From Emmonsiellopsis sp. PD_33 (lineage: Eukaryota > Ascomycota > Eurotiomycetes > Onygenales > Ajellomycetaceae), in NCBI GenBank assembly GCA_032988165.1, contig JANTQF010000005.1, positions 186,001-250,000 of the forward strand: a stretch of DNA of 64,000 nt. Reading direction: 5' to 3'. How positions within the stretch are numbered: position 1 is the first letter of the stretch; the number at the start of each line of letters is the position of its first letter. Both the position numbers and the translations under genes were made by a program. The notes under the pieces were generated by a model, which did no database searches, was not told the origin of the DNA, and was given only the letters and a program-made list of their open reading frames with translations. Shown piece after piece: positions 1 to 10,130 of the stretch.

Positions 1-936
1 CGAAGTGGCCGGCAGAACACCCTGTTCGAAGATAAAGGTCTCTAGGATAGGTTTGACGCCTTCGATGAATCCTGCCCATTCGCGATACCTCTTTTCTTCG
101 TTTGCCGGAGACCATTTGAGGCAGTTTATATTTTCCTGGCCAGCACTGCGCAAGCGTAGATAACGGAGGTTTGTGAAGGTGAGACCTTGAAGATGACCAC
201 GAAGCGGACCAGGACGTGGTGAGCAATTGCACAGCGATGATATGCAGTCCCCGATTTCAGCCGTTTGCTTCACAGTTGCAAAGGTACTGCCACGAGACAT
301 TGGGCCAAAATCCTGAAGATTATCAAGGACTAGGGAATTGAGACGTTCCGCATCCAGTGAATGTAAAATGTCCCTAGCAATGGGACCTGCCACTTGTCCC
401 AAGAGGCGGACGCTTCTAGCGTTCGAAAAAAGCGTAAGAGGGAGCTCTTTTACTCCTGGATATCTCAGAAACGCCATATCGATAAAGGTCAAATTGGTAA
501 ACTGCGCAAAAACTTGCCAAAGCGAGCCATCTTTATAGCAATTCTGTGGAAACAGCTCCCGCCTTCCATCCATGACAGGGGTTGAAAGGAGCGTCCATGT
601 CACGTCCCTTACATATCCTGCATATTCTGGGTGGGTGACAATAGTCCTCACAAAGGCCTCTTGTGCACGAAAGAGGTTTTCATCCATATACCGCGGAAGT
701 CGTGTTGGGCTATCTGCCTTTGCACCCCAAGGATGCCGAGCCATATCGAGAATGCCGTCGTGATGATGGATGCTAAGATCGATTCGCCTATATAGAGCCG
801 GGATGCTCGATCTCTGCAGTTGTTTGGAGGTTCGACCAACGCTGGCAATAGAAGCTGAGCTGCAGTAACAGAGAATAGCATGCTGAAGCTCCTCGGCAAG
901 GGACGAAAATCGATCTGGGGGTGGTAAGAAAGCCAT
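1..936 (-). CDS. F-box protein, C-terminus cut by window edge
   Basis: An open frame on the minus strand runs from an ATG at 936 to the window edge (312 codons, no stop reached), so the C-terminus is missing. Residues about 10-55 read as an F-box: a Leu-Ala-Glu-Glu-Leu start, a hydrophobic helix, an Ala-Ser-Val-Gly-Arg-Thr-Ser-Lys turn, then Leu-Tyr-Arg-Arg-Ile-Asp-Leu. This is the usual fungal pattern. F-boxes bind Skp1 in SCF ubiquitin ligases; the rest would choose the substrate. The remainder has leucine-spaced segments such as LTFTNLRYLRLRS that suggest degenerate leucine-rich repeats, as in large fungal F-box families. No intron is needed. The substrate cannot be inferred. Similar multicopy genes vary between strains, but that is general knowledge and not shown here. 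Confidence 0.85.
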   Translation of the reverse strand, partial: MAFLPPPDRFSSLAEELQHAILCYCSSASIASVGRTSKQLQRSSIPALYRRIDLSIHHHDGILDMARHPWGAKADSPTRLPRYMDENLFRAQEAFVRTIVTHPEYAGYVRDVTWTLLSTPVMDGRRELFPQNCYKDGSLWQVFAQFTNLTFIDMAFLRYPGVKELPLTLFSNARSVRLLGQVAGPIARDILHSLDAERLNSLVLDNLQDFGPMSRGSTFATVKQTAEIGDCISSLCNCSPRPGPLRGHLQGLTFTNLRYLRLRSAGQENINCLKWSPANEEKRYREWAGFIEGVKPILETFIFEQGVLPATS

Positions 937-2613
937 AGAGGCTAGACGTGAAGTTGTAAATATTAGGTTTAGGTAGCAGCAAAATGGAATTTAATAGAAA
1001 GTGCCAACCACCAGGCTGAATGGTCGTATGGATGGTCAATATACGATATGCACAGCTGGCTATTCCAAGCGGGTGAAAGGCAAAAGCCGTTCATGGCGCC
1101 CAAACGGAGGCTTGGCAAGGCTTGCCAGGGAATGTGTTGAGTACGACATTGAAATAGAATGCTCCAATTGAGCATACTGACAATACTTGGTCATATTGAG
1201 CAGCCTGAACGGGACTAAGAGACCAAAGCACGAGACTGAGATACCTTGGAGAACGCAAAAAGAGGTTGCCAGACACTAAGGTTTAGACCTCAGCATCACA
1301 TATCTGCAAGTGACAAAGGTTGTAACCATGTAGCTATCGGGAGCATAATACAGGTGTACTATATGCAGTCGTTGTAAGTTGGTCGCCATGCCACACACAA
1401 ACAGCGTGGCTCCGTGGCGCGACCAACCAGCTGACGTAGCCGGATGACATCAAGGCAGCCAACTGTTGTGGTCGCAGTTGGCCACCCCGAAGGTTGAATA
1501 TGTCCCTTTTCCATCTGCAAACAGGATCTAAGTCGCCAGAGCCGCAGGTCAGGTACCCAGGGCGTATCCGTAAATAGACAGGAGAGATCCAAGGGAATCA
1601 GGGGCACCCGTACCAGTGCGACAGGGTACAGGACAGAACGGAAAGGGGGTCACTGCTTCCGTAGCATCGGGTCTGATCTGGATAGTGCATGTATCTCGTA
1701 CCAGAGGAGTGGCATCATCGATGTTGTGTCCAGGTGTCCATGCTTGTCGTTGTCTCACGTCGACGGAGACTCGCAGCAAGATTCCAAGGACGAAGCTAAC
1801 CTGTCTTGGCTAGCGTGGGGCTAGAATAGAACAGGCTAGCGCAATCGGCTTGACCGAAAGCGGGCGCCAACACGTGCATTACGTCATGGCCGCCAAGGTA
1901 CATGGAGGGGCACAGCCAAGCATCGAGGGGTACCTGTTCTTCCACCCAGCCGGGCCGTGGACGGAGGTACCGGCTGGTAATGTGCAATGGGGACATGCAT
2001 TTTTGCATGTACACCCTGGGGATTGCGAGACAATACATCGTATATCTAGTTCATGGATGATGGAAGATGGATGATGGAGGATGAGGATGGATGCATCGAC
2101 GCATTGACGCAGTTGGTGGCCTCGTGAGCGGCCCTGCATGCGGTGGAAGAGTAATTGGCGTGTTTCCCAGGGATTCGCCGCGGTGGAAAAGTAAATGGCC
2201 GCCAGTGACCTCATGAAGCACGGCTGATGCCCAGCAGCCAATTTGCAGCCCCAATCACCTCTTCGTAGAGTTGAGCCCTTCGCGGTGACATCCGTCTTAT
2301 CACCAACAAATAAGAAAACACACCCCGCCCGCAGCCCGCCCTCTCTCTTAACAGCGATTTCTATCCCTTTGTTTTCTTTTTCCACACCCACAAACATTCC
2401 GTCATCTACCGCCTGTCCAGCCCCTGCTTCTGCGCTGACTGCGGCTTGCTCCTATCTCCCCCCACCCCCGGCTGTCTATTTAACACGGCTGCCTTCCTGC
2501 GCAAGACATCTCCAGTTGCCAACCGCCGCCTCTTCCTGTATACGTCTACGCAGCCACCACCGCTACAACGATCCACGGTCTCTACTCTCCAAGCACATCG
2601 ACTCCCGTCCACC
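937..2613. other. Gene-free interval upstream of F-box and Pbi2 genes
   Basis: No open frame here has coding character on either strand. The stretch holds the divergent upstream regions of the F-box gene and the Pbi2-like gene. It includes a low-complexity GGATGATGGA-type tract near 2053-2092 and a TATTTAA element near 2477, about 135 bp before the Pbi2-like start codon. The last 300 bp are C/T-rich, as in many fungal 5' leaders. Confidence 0.5.
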
Positions 2614-3123
2614 ATGCTTTTCAACGTTAGTGATGCGTCCATTTCCCTTTCGTCAGTTGTGACATTTGCTAACCCCCAGCTATCCGCGCAACAGGTTACC
2701 CTCAAGAAGGATGCTCCTCCGGCAGAGCTGGAAAAGTAAATACCCGTCATTCCCTTTGCCGCCGCTCCCTCGTAGTTTGCGACTCACATAAACTCACACA
2801 TCCCCCCAACACAGGGCCAAGCAGGAAGCCAGAAACTCCGGAGGAACCATCAAACACGAGTACACATTGATCAAAGGCTTTACGTACGTCCCTTACGTCT
2901 CCCCTCCCCCCCCCTCCTCCAAAAAAGAACACACCAGGAGAGAAAAACAAATCAGAAACCCACAGACCACAGCACAAAGTTTATATCACCTATTTTCCCC
3001 TCATCGCGCACAGCTGACCCGCAAGATGGCGCTAGTGTTGAATATCCAGATGACCACGTCAAGGTCCTTCAGACAACCGAACACCTCCATGTCGAGCAGG
3101 ATGGAGAGGTCCATACGAAGTAG
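2614..3123 (+). CDS. PBI2: Pbi2-like inhibitor I9 (subtilisin-propeptide) protein
   Basis: Four exons: 2614-2625, 2680-2735, 2815-2883 and 3036-3123, giving 74 residues. Yeast Pbi2 is of similar length. The product matches the inhibitor I9 fold: a first strand with VTLKK, then an Ala-Lys-Gln-Glu-Ala helix, GGTIKHEY and IKGFTVEYPDDHV, and an acidic HVEQDGEVHTK tail. These proteins resemble the propeptide of subtilisin-type proteases. Yeast Pbi2 inhibits vacuolar proteinase B and helps vacuole fusion. No signal peptide is seen, which fits a cytosolic or vacuole-associated protein. The third intron uses a CTAG acceptor 18 nt after a CTGAC branch; the earlier CAG would put a stop in frame. The first coding exon is only 12 nt, so the start is less certain than the body. 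Confidence 0.82.
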
Positions 3124-5443
3124 TTGAATCATCCCAAACGAAATACAGGCCGACATCAAGGACCAATGGATCAACAGGACGCCGAAACCCGAAACCCGAA
3201 AATGAAAAAGAAAAAAAAGCGTCGATACCCCATATTTTTGCAGTCGCGGAATAGGCAGAGTTTCAACTGTTATTGGCATGGAAGGCACGCGGCATAAATG
3301 AGCTTGCTGGATGCATTTTTTTTTGACGTGCTAAAACTTTGGCTCTGATAAGTATGGAGAGAGAGGAAGAGTTATCATTGTTGTGATGGATGGCATCGAT
3401 TTTCGACAAAGACTGTAATCTGTGTCTCGCAGGTCATGTTCTTTCTCATTACTTTTATTTTACTTATTTGTTTTACTGTTATATTTGTATTTGGAGATAG
3501 ATAGATGGACTACTTTAAGCACCAGCCAGGTCAGTCCGTATTATGTATGCAACCACGACCCTCATGAGAAATTTACCCATCCAACAACGATTCCGACATT
3601 TAAAGCACACACTACGCCTTTCTCAGCGTCTTTCCCACTGTATCCTCAAAAAGTGAAGCGACAAGCTAAATAATTATTTGGTGGACATTCTACCGCAGTC
3701 TACACAGTTTACTTTAGAATCCATCACCAAGGCACCTCCCCCCTACCCCACAGAATCGGCGAGCTACATCTAGGAACAACCGAACGGAACTATCTATCTA
3801 ATCTATTCCTATATCCTTTCCTTACCCAACATACTGACATGCGTTTCGACCTACTAGTACTCTTTCTCCTCCGCCTGCATGCGTCCTGCAGGCATTCTAC
3901 ATATTCCCCCACCGCCCCTCCACCTCCACCTCCACATCCCCCTCTCCCTCCCTATCCCCCACATACACACTCCAACAAATTGCACGCCTCCACATGTATT
4001 GACGGATATGATGTACGTATGTATGTACATAGTCCCGCGAGCCGTGGAGTAGTGGAGGACCAATCTAGCTTAACTTCATGCTATGTAGCTTCTCTCTCCC
4101 CCGCATTATCCGCTTATCATATCCCTAGTACTATCAACTTAGCCCGCGTACTTCCCCGCCCGAAAGCCGGGTATTTACTAGGATCTTTTGGTATAAAGAG
4201 GGGGTGGGGTTGTTTATTCAATATTTCTTTTAATTAGTTACCTATGTAATTTATTTAGTTCTCTTGCTTGTCCTATCCTGGGGTTTTTCCCCGGATTATT
4301 GATTGGGCTTGGCGGGGGGGGGGGGGGGGGGAGGAAGGGAGGGGGTGTATGTGTGGATGGATGGATGGATGGATGGATGTAGGAGTGTGTTTCTATATAG
4401 AAGGATTATATATATGTGACTACTTACATCTCACTTAATTGCCCACTATGAGAGGTCTTCCTTTTCCTCCCTTCTCAGCGGGTTGGGAATTATAAAATTC
4501 ATGAATACACGCCCCTTTTCGCGCTGTCTATCATATCATTCCCACCTGAAACCTCGTATAAGAGATAAGCTTATCTGAGTTTATTTTTATTATATTATAT
4601 TTTTTTTGTTATGTTTCACTCAACCGGTTTTAAGTAGGATAGTGGCTAACTAGTACTTGTTCGATAAATAATTTCGCGGGGCTTTAGTTAGCCTACCGTG
4701 CATGGGTTTAATAGTATTTCGTTGCTACAGATTTGATTTCTAGAGAGAAGGCAGATGCTCGAAGAGAGTTAACTAAGGGGCTAAAACGTGCCTCGGTAAC
4801 AGTAGTTACTATTTAAAGATCTGGTAAATAGATAAGATCTCTCCAGCTGGTCCTACATAGCTTTCGTAACTACTATATCCAACCTCGTCCGTTTGATCCC
4901 TACCCCTTTCCACCTTTAAGAGAGGCAGCACTGCTCACGGTGCACTCTTGTTGGTATTGTGTTTCTTGGAGGTAATTGTTCTTTTATATATAGGCTCATT
5001 TTCGAGTCTTGATATGCAGGCGGAATCTCAATCCCAAGGCCTGTTGTCAGCATTTCGTCAGTTAGTTCCATCTTTGCACATATTTGACTGGTCAACCAAG
5101 CTGAAGCTTGCATAGCATCTCATCAGTTCCATGCTGTGTCCCCTGCCTTGTGCTACGGCCTCAAAATTCGGGATCACTACTGAGTGATCCAATTCGTCAA
5201 TTCACTGTTAGAGGCCAGGATTGTGATGACTATGTCTACTCCAGGATGGACGGTGGTTGCATATTCGCCAATGCAGAAGCCCTTGCACCCAGCTCCCACA
5301 TTGCTGCATAGCTATCCGCGGGTTCCCGTCGGGTTCTGTTTTGATCTCTGAAGACGTTGCCCGATGCTGTCTCTTCTGCTTCCAAACCTTCCATACTCAC
5401 TCCCAGGCGATTCATTTATATACCCCTTATTTTGTTCAGAAAT
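3124..5443. other. 2.3-kb gene-free interval
   Basis: I find no convincing coding frame. The interval starts with the 3' flank of the Pbi2-like gene and then turns AT-rich near 4400-4900. It holds pyrimidine-rich tracts near 3900-3960 and a homopolymer/tetranucleotide tract listed separately. A TATATA at 5417-5422 lies only 22 nt before the next start codon, so it is probably leader sequence and not a core promoter for that codon. Confidence 0.5.
4314..4379. repeat. Poly-G tract plus (TGGA)n microsatellite
   Basis: Eighteen consecutive G residues at 4314-4331 are followed by a G/A-rich spacer and then about six TGGA units at 4354-4379. Such tracts are prone to slippage, so the true length may differ between isolates or sequencing runs. 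The G-run could form a G-quadruplex, which is an inference. Confidence 0.9.
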
Positions 5444-6646
5444 ATGGCACCAGAAGCTTCCACCAAGCTACTACCGCGCACCGGGCTCGCTGCCCTCCTA
5501 TCTAGCCTGGACCTCTCAGGAGAGATCCAGCTGCCCGATGGCTCCGTCGTCCCAGTCGGCCCCTCGGGCGAGCCAATCTACCGTGTAATTTTCCGCTCGA
5601 AGCAGGCCCTCCGCACACCAATGACGGAGCTAAGCGTTGGGCGCGCCTTCATCGCAGGCGATATCGAGATAGAGGGAGACCTGAATGCTCTCTTCGACGC
5701 CCGCGAGCATCTACGGGAGAAAGTACCCCTGCGCCAAAAGTTCCAGTTCATATATGACTACATCCGGACCTCGACGAAGATGAACTCCAAAGCAGTCACG
5801 GAGCACTATGGCCGCGGAGACGATCTCTACCTCACCTTCCTCGACAAGCGGTTCAGAGTCTACTCGCAGGGCCTGTTCCAGCGGCCCGACGAGACCATCG
5901 AAGAGGCATCGGAACATAAGATGGAGACTATGTTCACCAGCCTTGGCCTCAAGCCGGGAATGAGGCTGATCGATATTGGGGGTGGATGGGGCGGGGTGAC
6001 GCAGTACTGCGGTGCGCGAGGTGTGCATGTCACCACCCTGACGCTCACGGAGGGGTCAGTCCGCCATATCCAGCGCATCATTGCCGAGAATAACCTGCCC
6101 GGCGAGGTCCATTTGCAAGACTTCCTCAAGCACAAACCAAAAGAACCATACGACCACGCTGTCATGTTCGGTGTCATCGAACACATCCCCAACTACCGCA
6201 GATTCGCCCATGATGTCTGGAAAGTCCTAAAGCCCGGCGGCCGGCTATATCTCGACGGTTCAGCCGCTGTCGAGAAATTCGCCGTCAGCGCGTTCACGCG
6301 CGACTATATCTGGCGCGGCACGCACACGTTCATGACCCTCCAGGACGTCATGGGGGAACTGCTCCTGCACGGATTCGAGATTGTGAATGTTGAGAGGGAA
6401 ACGCGCGACTACGAGCTGACGATGCTGGAGTGGGCGAAGCGACTTGATGCTGCTAAGGAGGAGATAATAGCGGGATGGGGCGAGGAAACGTACCGCGTGT
6501 TCCGCCTGTTCTTGTGGGGGGGTACACACGCCTTTAGGACCAATGCATTGCAGGCGTATCACCTTGTTGCTGAGCGGACCGCATCAAAAGGACCGCGGCC
6601 GTCGACTGCCCGCCGTGTCCGTCAGTTCTTGGGCAACTTGCGCTGA
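5444..6646 (+). CDS. Cyclopropane-fatty-acyl-phospholipid synthase-like methyltransferase
   Basis: A single exon of 400 residues from the ATG at 5444. An in-frame ATG at 5357 would add 29 residues without family character. The N-terminal domain has the CFA-synthase look: a sugar-like strand region, IYRVIFRSKQALR, and GDIEIEGDL near residue 75. HYGRGDDLY near 111 replaces the usual HYDxGNDFY. The SAM-binding loop LIDIGGGWGG is at about 175-184. FGVIEHI near 242 carries the Glu-His pair expected at the active site. The family (PF02353) adds a SAM methyl or methylene group to unsaturated acyl chains of phospholipids. There is no membrane segment, unlike sphingolipid C9-methyltransferases. The usual YIFPGG motif is altered to YIWRGTHTF, so the substrate is open. 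It is intronless and GC-rich beside intron-bearing genes, which raises horizontal transfer as a possibility only. Confidence 0.85.
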   Translation: MAPEASTKLLPRTGLAALLSSLDLSGEIQLPDGSVVPVGPSGEPIYRVIFRSKQALRTPMTELSVGRAFIAGDIEIEGDLNALFDAREHLREKVPLRQKFQFIYDYIRTSTKMNSKAVTEHYGRGDDLYLTFLDKRFRVYSQGLFQRPDETIEEASEHKMETMFTSLGLKPGMRLIDIGGGWGGVTQYCGARGVHVTTLTLTEGSVRHIQRIIAENNLPGEVHLQDFLKHKPKEPYDHAVMFGVIEHIPNYRRFAHDVWKVLKPGGRLYLDGSAAVEKFAVSAFTRDYIWRGTHTFMTLQDVMGELLLHGFEIVNVERETRDYELTMLEWAKRLDAAKEEIIAGWGEETYRVFRLFLWGGTHAFRTNALQAYHLVAERTASKGPRPSTARRVRQFLGNLR

Positions 6647-7729
6647 TTAAAATCCCGGGGTACTGGTTTTCCTGCCAATTATTGGGCTTGTGCGTTATGC
6701 TCGCGGCTGGGGATAGAAGGGATTTCATACTGGTGGAGATGTATAAGTTTGTAATGATCAAGAAAGAAAGGTGAAGCAATAACTACCCATCGTAACCCGT
6801 TTAGTTAACTTGGTAAACCTCTAGTCATATCTGTTTTCCCGCCATCAAAAAATTCCAACAGACCCTCGGAATTAGCTCCCCTGCTAGAATAACCCATCAA
6901 CAGTGGAAACGTGTAAAACCATCGTGCAGGTTCTTTAAAAAAGAAAATTAGTTTTAAATATAGAAGAGAGTTGACCATAAAAGCGCACTATGAATGTAAC
7001 AAACGTTCAATATCAATGGTTCAAGTTTTAAAGGAGGTGGTTTGTCTAAACTATTAACTAGGGGGGTGTTGGTAGTCTTCACCTTCACCAACCCAACTTT
7101 CTGATTGACCAACACTGGTCTGGTTATGGTGCCATGCCAATACCTCTCCGTAGCAAGTTTTGGTCAATGGATTGTTTTAACTGACTACATAGTCATAGAA
7201 TCCCTCCATACCGGAATCTTGTGGTTCATTGAGATGGTGGAATCCAAAATCAACTGCTTGGACATGGTAACTTTTAATTTCCACACATGTTTCCATGGTG
7301 CTTCCACCATTCCACACGCAGTTAGTGTGTCCACACAGTCGAAGCGTCCCACAAGATTCCGGTAGGGCTGCCTGTGAGTTAATAACATATATATCCTTTC
7401 CCTTGATTTATTCTAGTGCTTCAAGCACGCGATATTGGGTACGTTGTTTTACAGTGTGAGCATGTCACTATTACAAAGCTATTGGAGGCGTATGGCTAAT
7501 ATCTATCTCCCTCCTCCAGTAAAGCGAACCTGGCTGGTTTACGGACCGGACCTATCATGCCGTAGATATTCTTGATAGACTCCTAGAAAAAATAGACATA
7601 TGTGGACGTCATTTCAAAGTAAATACTATTTACATCATAACAGAACAAAGAAGGGAGATCACGAGGATATCAATAATTATGAAAGGACACCCATGCCTCC
7701 ATCACCCTTTATCCAACAAAACCCCCGGC
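6647..7729. other. Gene-free interval
   Basis: This is the 3' flank of the methyltransferase gene and the 3' flank of the convergent secreted-peptidase gene. Small frames here lack coding bias. An inverted pair of short segments near 7200-7380 (GGAATC/CCACA-type words) is visible but not long enough to call a transposon. Confidence 0.4.
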
Positions 7730-8492
7730 TTAAACAGCATTGAAGCTGATATGGTTATGATCCCTACAAAAGAACAAGCTGTTAGTCCAAGAAACCAAGC
7801 TAACCCAACCCCCAGGGGAGTCAGTTTTGAAAGGAGCAAAAACATACCAGTGGTTAGCCGTGACAGATCCTCTGTCCTCCATATCCCGCCAGTTGGCCCA
7901 CTCAGTGGGTGCCTCGCCATTGCTGGGGTTCCAGATCTTCTGGCCCCAGATGATGTACATGACATTGAGGCTCTCATGGTTATTCATGATCCAGGTCGCG
8001 AGCTCCTCGCCCTTGGGGTTGTATGACTAGTTTTTTTCATGCATGTTAGCGGGTGGGGGATGTTATTAAGGAATAAACGTTGCATAGAAGAAGGGCTTGC
8101 AATCAAATTCCAGAAAAAACCGAAAAAAAAAGGAACAATTGACATACCCCAACCATCAAATCCAGAGCCAATCCCTTCCCATGCTCGCCTGACTTATCCG
8201 CATAGCACCAGACAACATGCGTGGAGCCCTCGTTGGCGGCAAGGATGGTCTGTCCAGCCTCGATGACGTGGGGTTGGCAGTTGGACGCTGGGATTTCTGG
8301 GTGCGGGACATCTGTGCAGCATTGGATGCCTTCGGGATCGCTAGGGCAGTAGTTGGGAGTAGAGGTTTTGCCGGCGGCGGCGCATTCGTCAGTCGAGAGA
8401 CAGGTTCCGCTTTGGTAGTAGACCTCGCAGGAGTTTTGCGCGGCGACGAGGCCGGCGGAGAGGGGGAGGAGGGTCAGAGGGTTGAAGCGCAT
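7730..8492 (-). CDS. Secreted M15/DD-peptidase-like zinc hydrolase (ARB_07466-like C-terminal domain)
   Basis: Three exons on the minus strand, 8492-8148, 8026-7848 and 7763-7730, encode 185 residues. The donors are GTATGT and the phases agree. A signal peptide ends near Ala18-Gln19. Residues about 20-60 form a Cys-rich module with a final CC pair. The C-terminal domain has SGEHGKGLALDLMVG, then a NPKGEELATW-type helix, YIIWGQKIW, a WANWRDMEDRGS segment, and the ending NHWDHNHIS. The spaced H..D and HxH residues match the zinc ligands of LAS/M15 peptidases that cut D-Ala cross-links in bacterial peptidoglycan. This domain class is known from actinobacteria and secreted fungal proteins. An extracellular role against bacterial walls is an inference; activity on another substrate is possible. 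No residue of the expected zinc site is missing. Confidence 0.8.
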
Positions 8493-8627
8493 TTTGATGG
8501 CTTTTTTCTTCTCTTTTTCGGGCTGGGGAGGGAATGTGAGGGAAGGGTGCACAGACAATTTGCTGGTCTGGTAAGGAGAGGGAGTGAGAAGATCTAGGGA
8601 AGAAAGCTCCAGGCTCAAGGGTACTTA

Positions 8628-8634
8628 TTATATA
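8628..8634 (-). promoter_or_regulatory. TATA box of the secreted peptidase gene
   Basis: TATATAA on the minus strand lies about 136 bp upstream of the ATG at 8492, in a C/G-flanked context. This is a typical distance for an inducible fungal promoter with a leader of about 100 nt. The assignment rests on position and sequence only. Confidence 0.5.
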
Positions 8635-9348
8635 CCCCAGACGCAGAAGCTCCGGAATTCAACCCCTGAGGTCTAGATTAGGGAACGAAAAGACAATAAA
8701 CTGAGGAATGATCCTCTCCATCACACCTCGGCGGACCTCCAACCCTTTCATCTCCCAGACTTGCAGAAACGAACAGCCAGGCAATGTAACTGTGGGTGCC
8801 TGCCAAGTCAAACCTGTTCATGCCGCTCGAAACATCGCGATCCCGTCTCTGGAGTCTGCACAATGGCAAACGTGCGTACGGGGTGGACCGGTTATTTAGA
8901 GTCTTGGCCCATGCTTCGATCCATCGGTCTAGCACATTGGCAGCGCAGATAGGAGCATCATGGCTCCAGAGAGCGGAGTAAACCTAGGCGATCGACAAGA
9001 TGGGTCCGTTTCAACAGCGAGGAACATGGTTTTAGCACGTCTATTTGGTTACATGGTGGGCGGCATGAAACAAGAACTGAAGAAACGGCGGACCCCTCCG
9101 ACGACAGAGGCAAGATTTGGCACGGCCCGGGCTGAGGATCGACCATGCACGGCTTGATAATGCTGAAGTTTGGTATTCAGGGTGCTGCATCGGGGAACGA
9201 AACAGCTTCATTTCCGGTGCTTGGCTAGTTACTGGGAGGCAGCTTGACATTCAACAAAAGAGCATAATTAATAGACCGAATAAGAATAGATATGGAGATA
9301 GAGATAGTGGAAGAAGAGGAAGAAGGTGGGTAAAAAAAAAAAAGAAAT
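8635..9348. other. Gene-free interval before tRNA-Ser
   Basis: Upstream region of the secreted peptidase gene. No frame shows coding character. An A-run near 9332-9344 lies just past the 3' end of the minus-strand tRNA-Ser; on the tRNA strand it reads as T-rich and would serve as the Pol III terminator. Confidence 0.45.
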
Positions 9349-9452
9349 CGACACAGGCAGGATTTGAACCTACGCGCCCGAAGGCATGAGATGTCAGAAG
9401 GCTGAAATCAGCACGTTCGAGTCTCACGTATTAACCACTCTACCACTGTGCC
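9349..9452 (-). tRNA. tRNA-Ser(CGA) with intron
   Basis: The minus strand folds as a class II tRNA. Acceptor strand GGCACAG pairs with CTGTGTC, with one G-U. The anticodon stem TGAGA/TCTCA encloses CT-CGA-A, and an intron of about 23 nt sits one base 3' of the anticodon. A long variable arm GCCTTCGGGC and a T-arm with GGTTCAAATCC follow. The layout matches yeast tRNA-Ser(CGA), which also carries an intron at this place. The D-stem pairs through GTA/TAC. Discriminator base is G, as expected for serine. It decodes UCG. A T-rich stretch follows on the transcribed strand. Confidence 0.93.
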
Positions 9453-9928
9453 AAGTACTTGTCGGAAACAGGGTCCGGCGGAACTAAATACCGTAGGGTG
9501 TGCATTCCACGGTTTGGCCAAAAGTTAACTAACGCAAAACTTTAAAAAGGCAGCTCAACTATGCAATTCATAAGGGCTAATGCCAAACTAGTTGTGTGCA
9601 TAACTTGCTGTTGCATATGGATATGGCAATGATATTCTCTGCGGACAGGAAGGGGTATCGGCATAGGGTTGCAGCCGAGAGCGGCTATCATATCTGTTGA
9701 TCGGCCGGGATTGGGTATCTAATCTTCACATGGTTGATAATCGGCCTGGAGACCAGACATGCAGCCACATGCTTCTCTAGACATAGATGATAGCAGTGCC
9801 CTGGATGGGGATGGATTAAAATGAAATAACTCAAACGAATCCAAAAAAAATTTATATCAGTACTCCGTATATTGCGAGCCATTAAAAACAAAGGGTAGAA
9901 GCAAAAAAAGAAAAGGAGTAGTTTTTAA
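9453..9928. other. Spacer between two tRNA genes
   Basis: No coding frame or further RNA gene is recognised here. It holds the upstream region of tRNA-Ser, and runs of A near 9843-9912 that read as T-rich termination sequence for tRNA-Gly on the minus strand. Confidence 0.4.
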
Positions 9929-10000
9929 TGCATCAGCCGTGAATCGAACACGGACCTCTTGCTTGGAAGGCAAGAATCCTAACCATTGGACCACTGAAGC
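9929..10000 (-). tRNA. tRNA-Gly(TCC)
   Basis: The minus strand folds as a 72-nt class I tRNA. Acceptor GCTTCAG pairs with CTGATGC except for one T-T mismatch at the third pair. The D-stem is GTCC/GGAT. The anticodon stem CTTGC/GCAAG encloses CT-TCC-AA. The T-arm is CCGTG-TTCGATT-CACGG. Discriminator base is A. There is no intron. It decodes GGA and GGG. The acceptor mismatch is unusual and could be a sequencing error, a tolerated variant or a decaying copy. Confidence 0.9.
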
Positions 10001-10130
10001 CTTTGTTGGAGATTTTCTGGATTTTCACGATCCTTGAATTCGCTGGCAAATTACGCGCTAGAGTTAAGATTAGGGTCAAATCGATCACGTGATTAGTCAA
10101 CTTCTTCGGGCGCTGGCCAAGTGCCTCCAT

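Noticed and set aside
4354..4379. Tandem TGGA units considered as a CRISPR-like or minisatellite array
   Set aside because: The unit is only 4 bp with no spacers; it is a plain microsatellite.
5417..5422. TATATA as a core promoter for the CFA-synthase-like gene
   Set aside because: It is only 22 nt before the start codon, too close to direct a transcript that includes that codon.
5357..5443. Longer N-terminus for the CFA-synthase-like protein
   Set aside because: The 29 extra residues do not match the family, and the ATG at 5444 begins the conserved body.
8217..8597. 126-codon plus-strand frame
   Set aside because: Antisense shadow of the secreted peptidase first exon.
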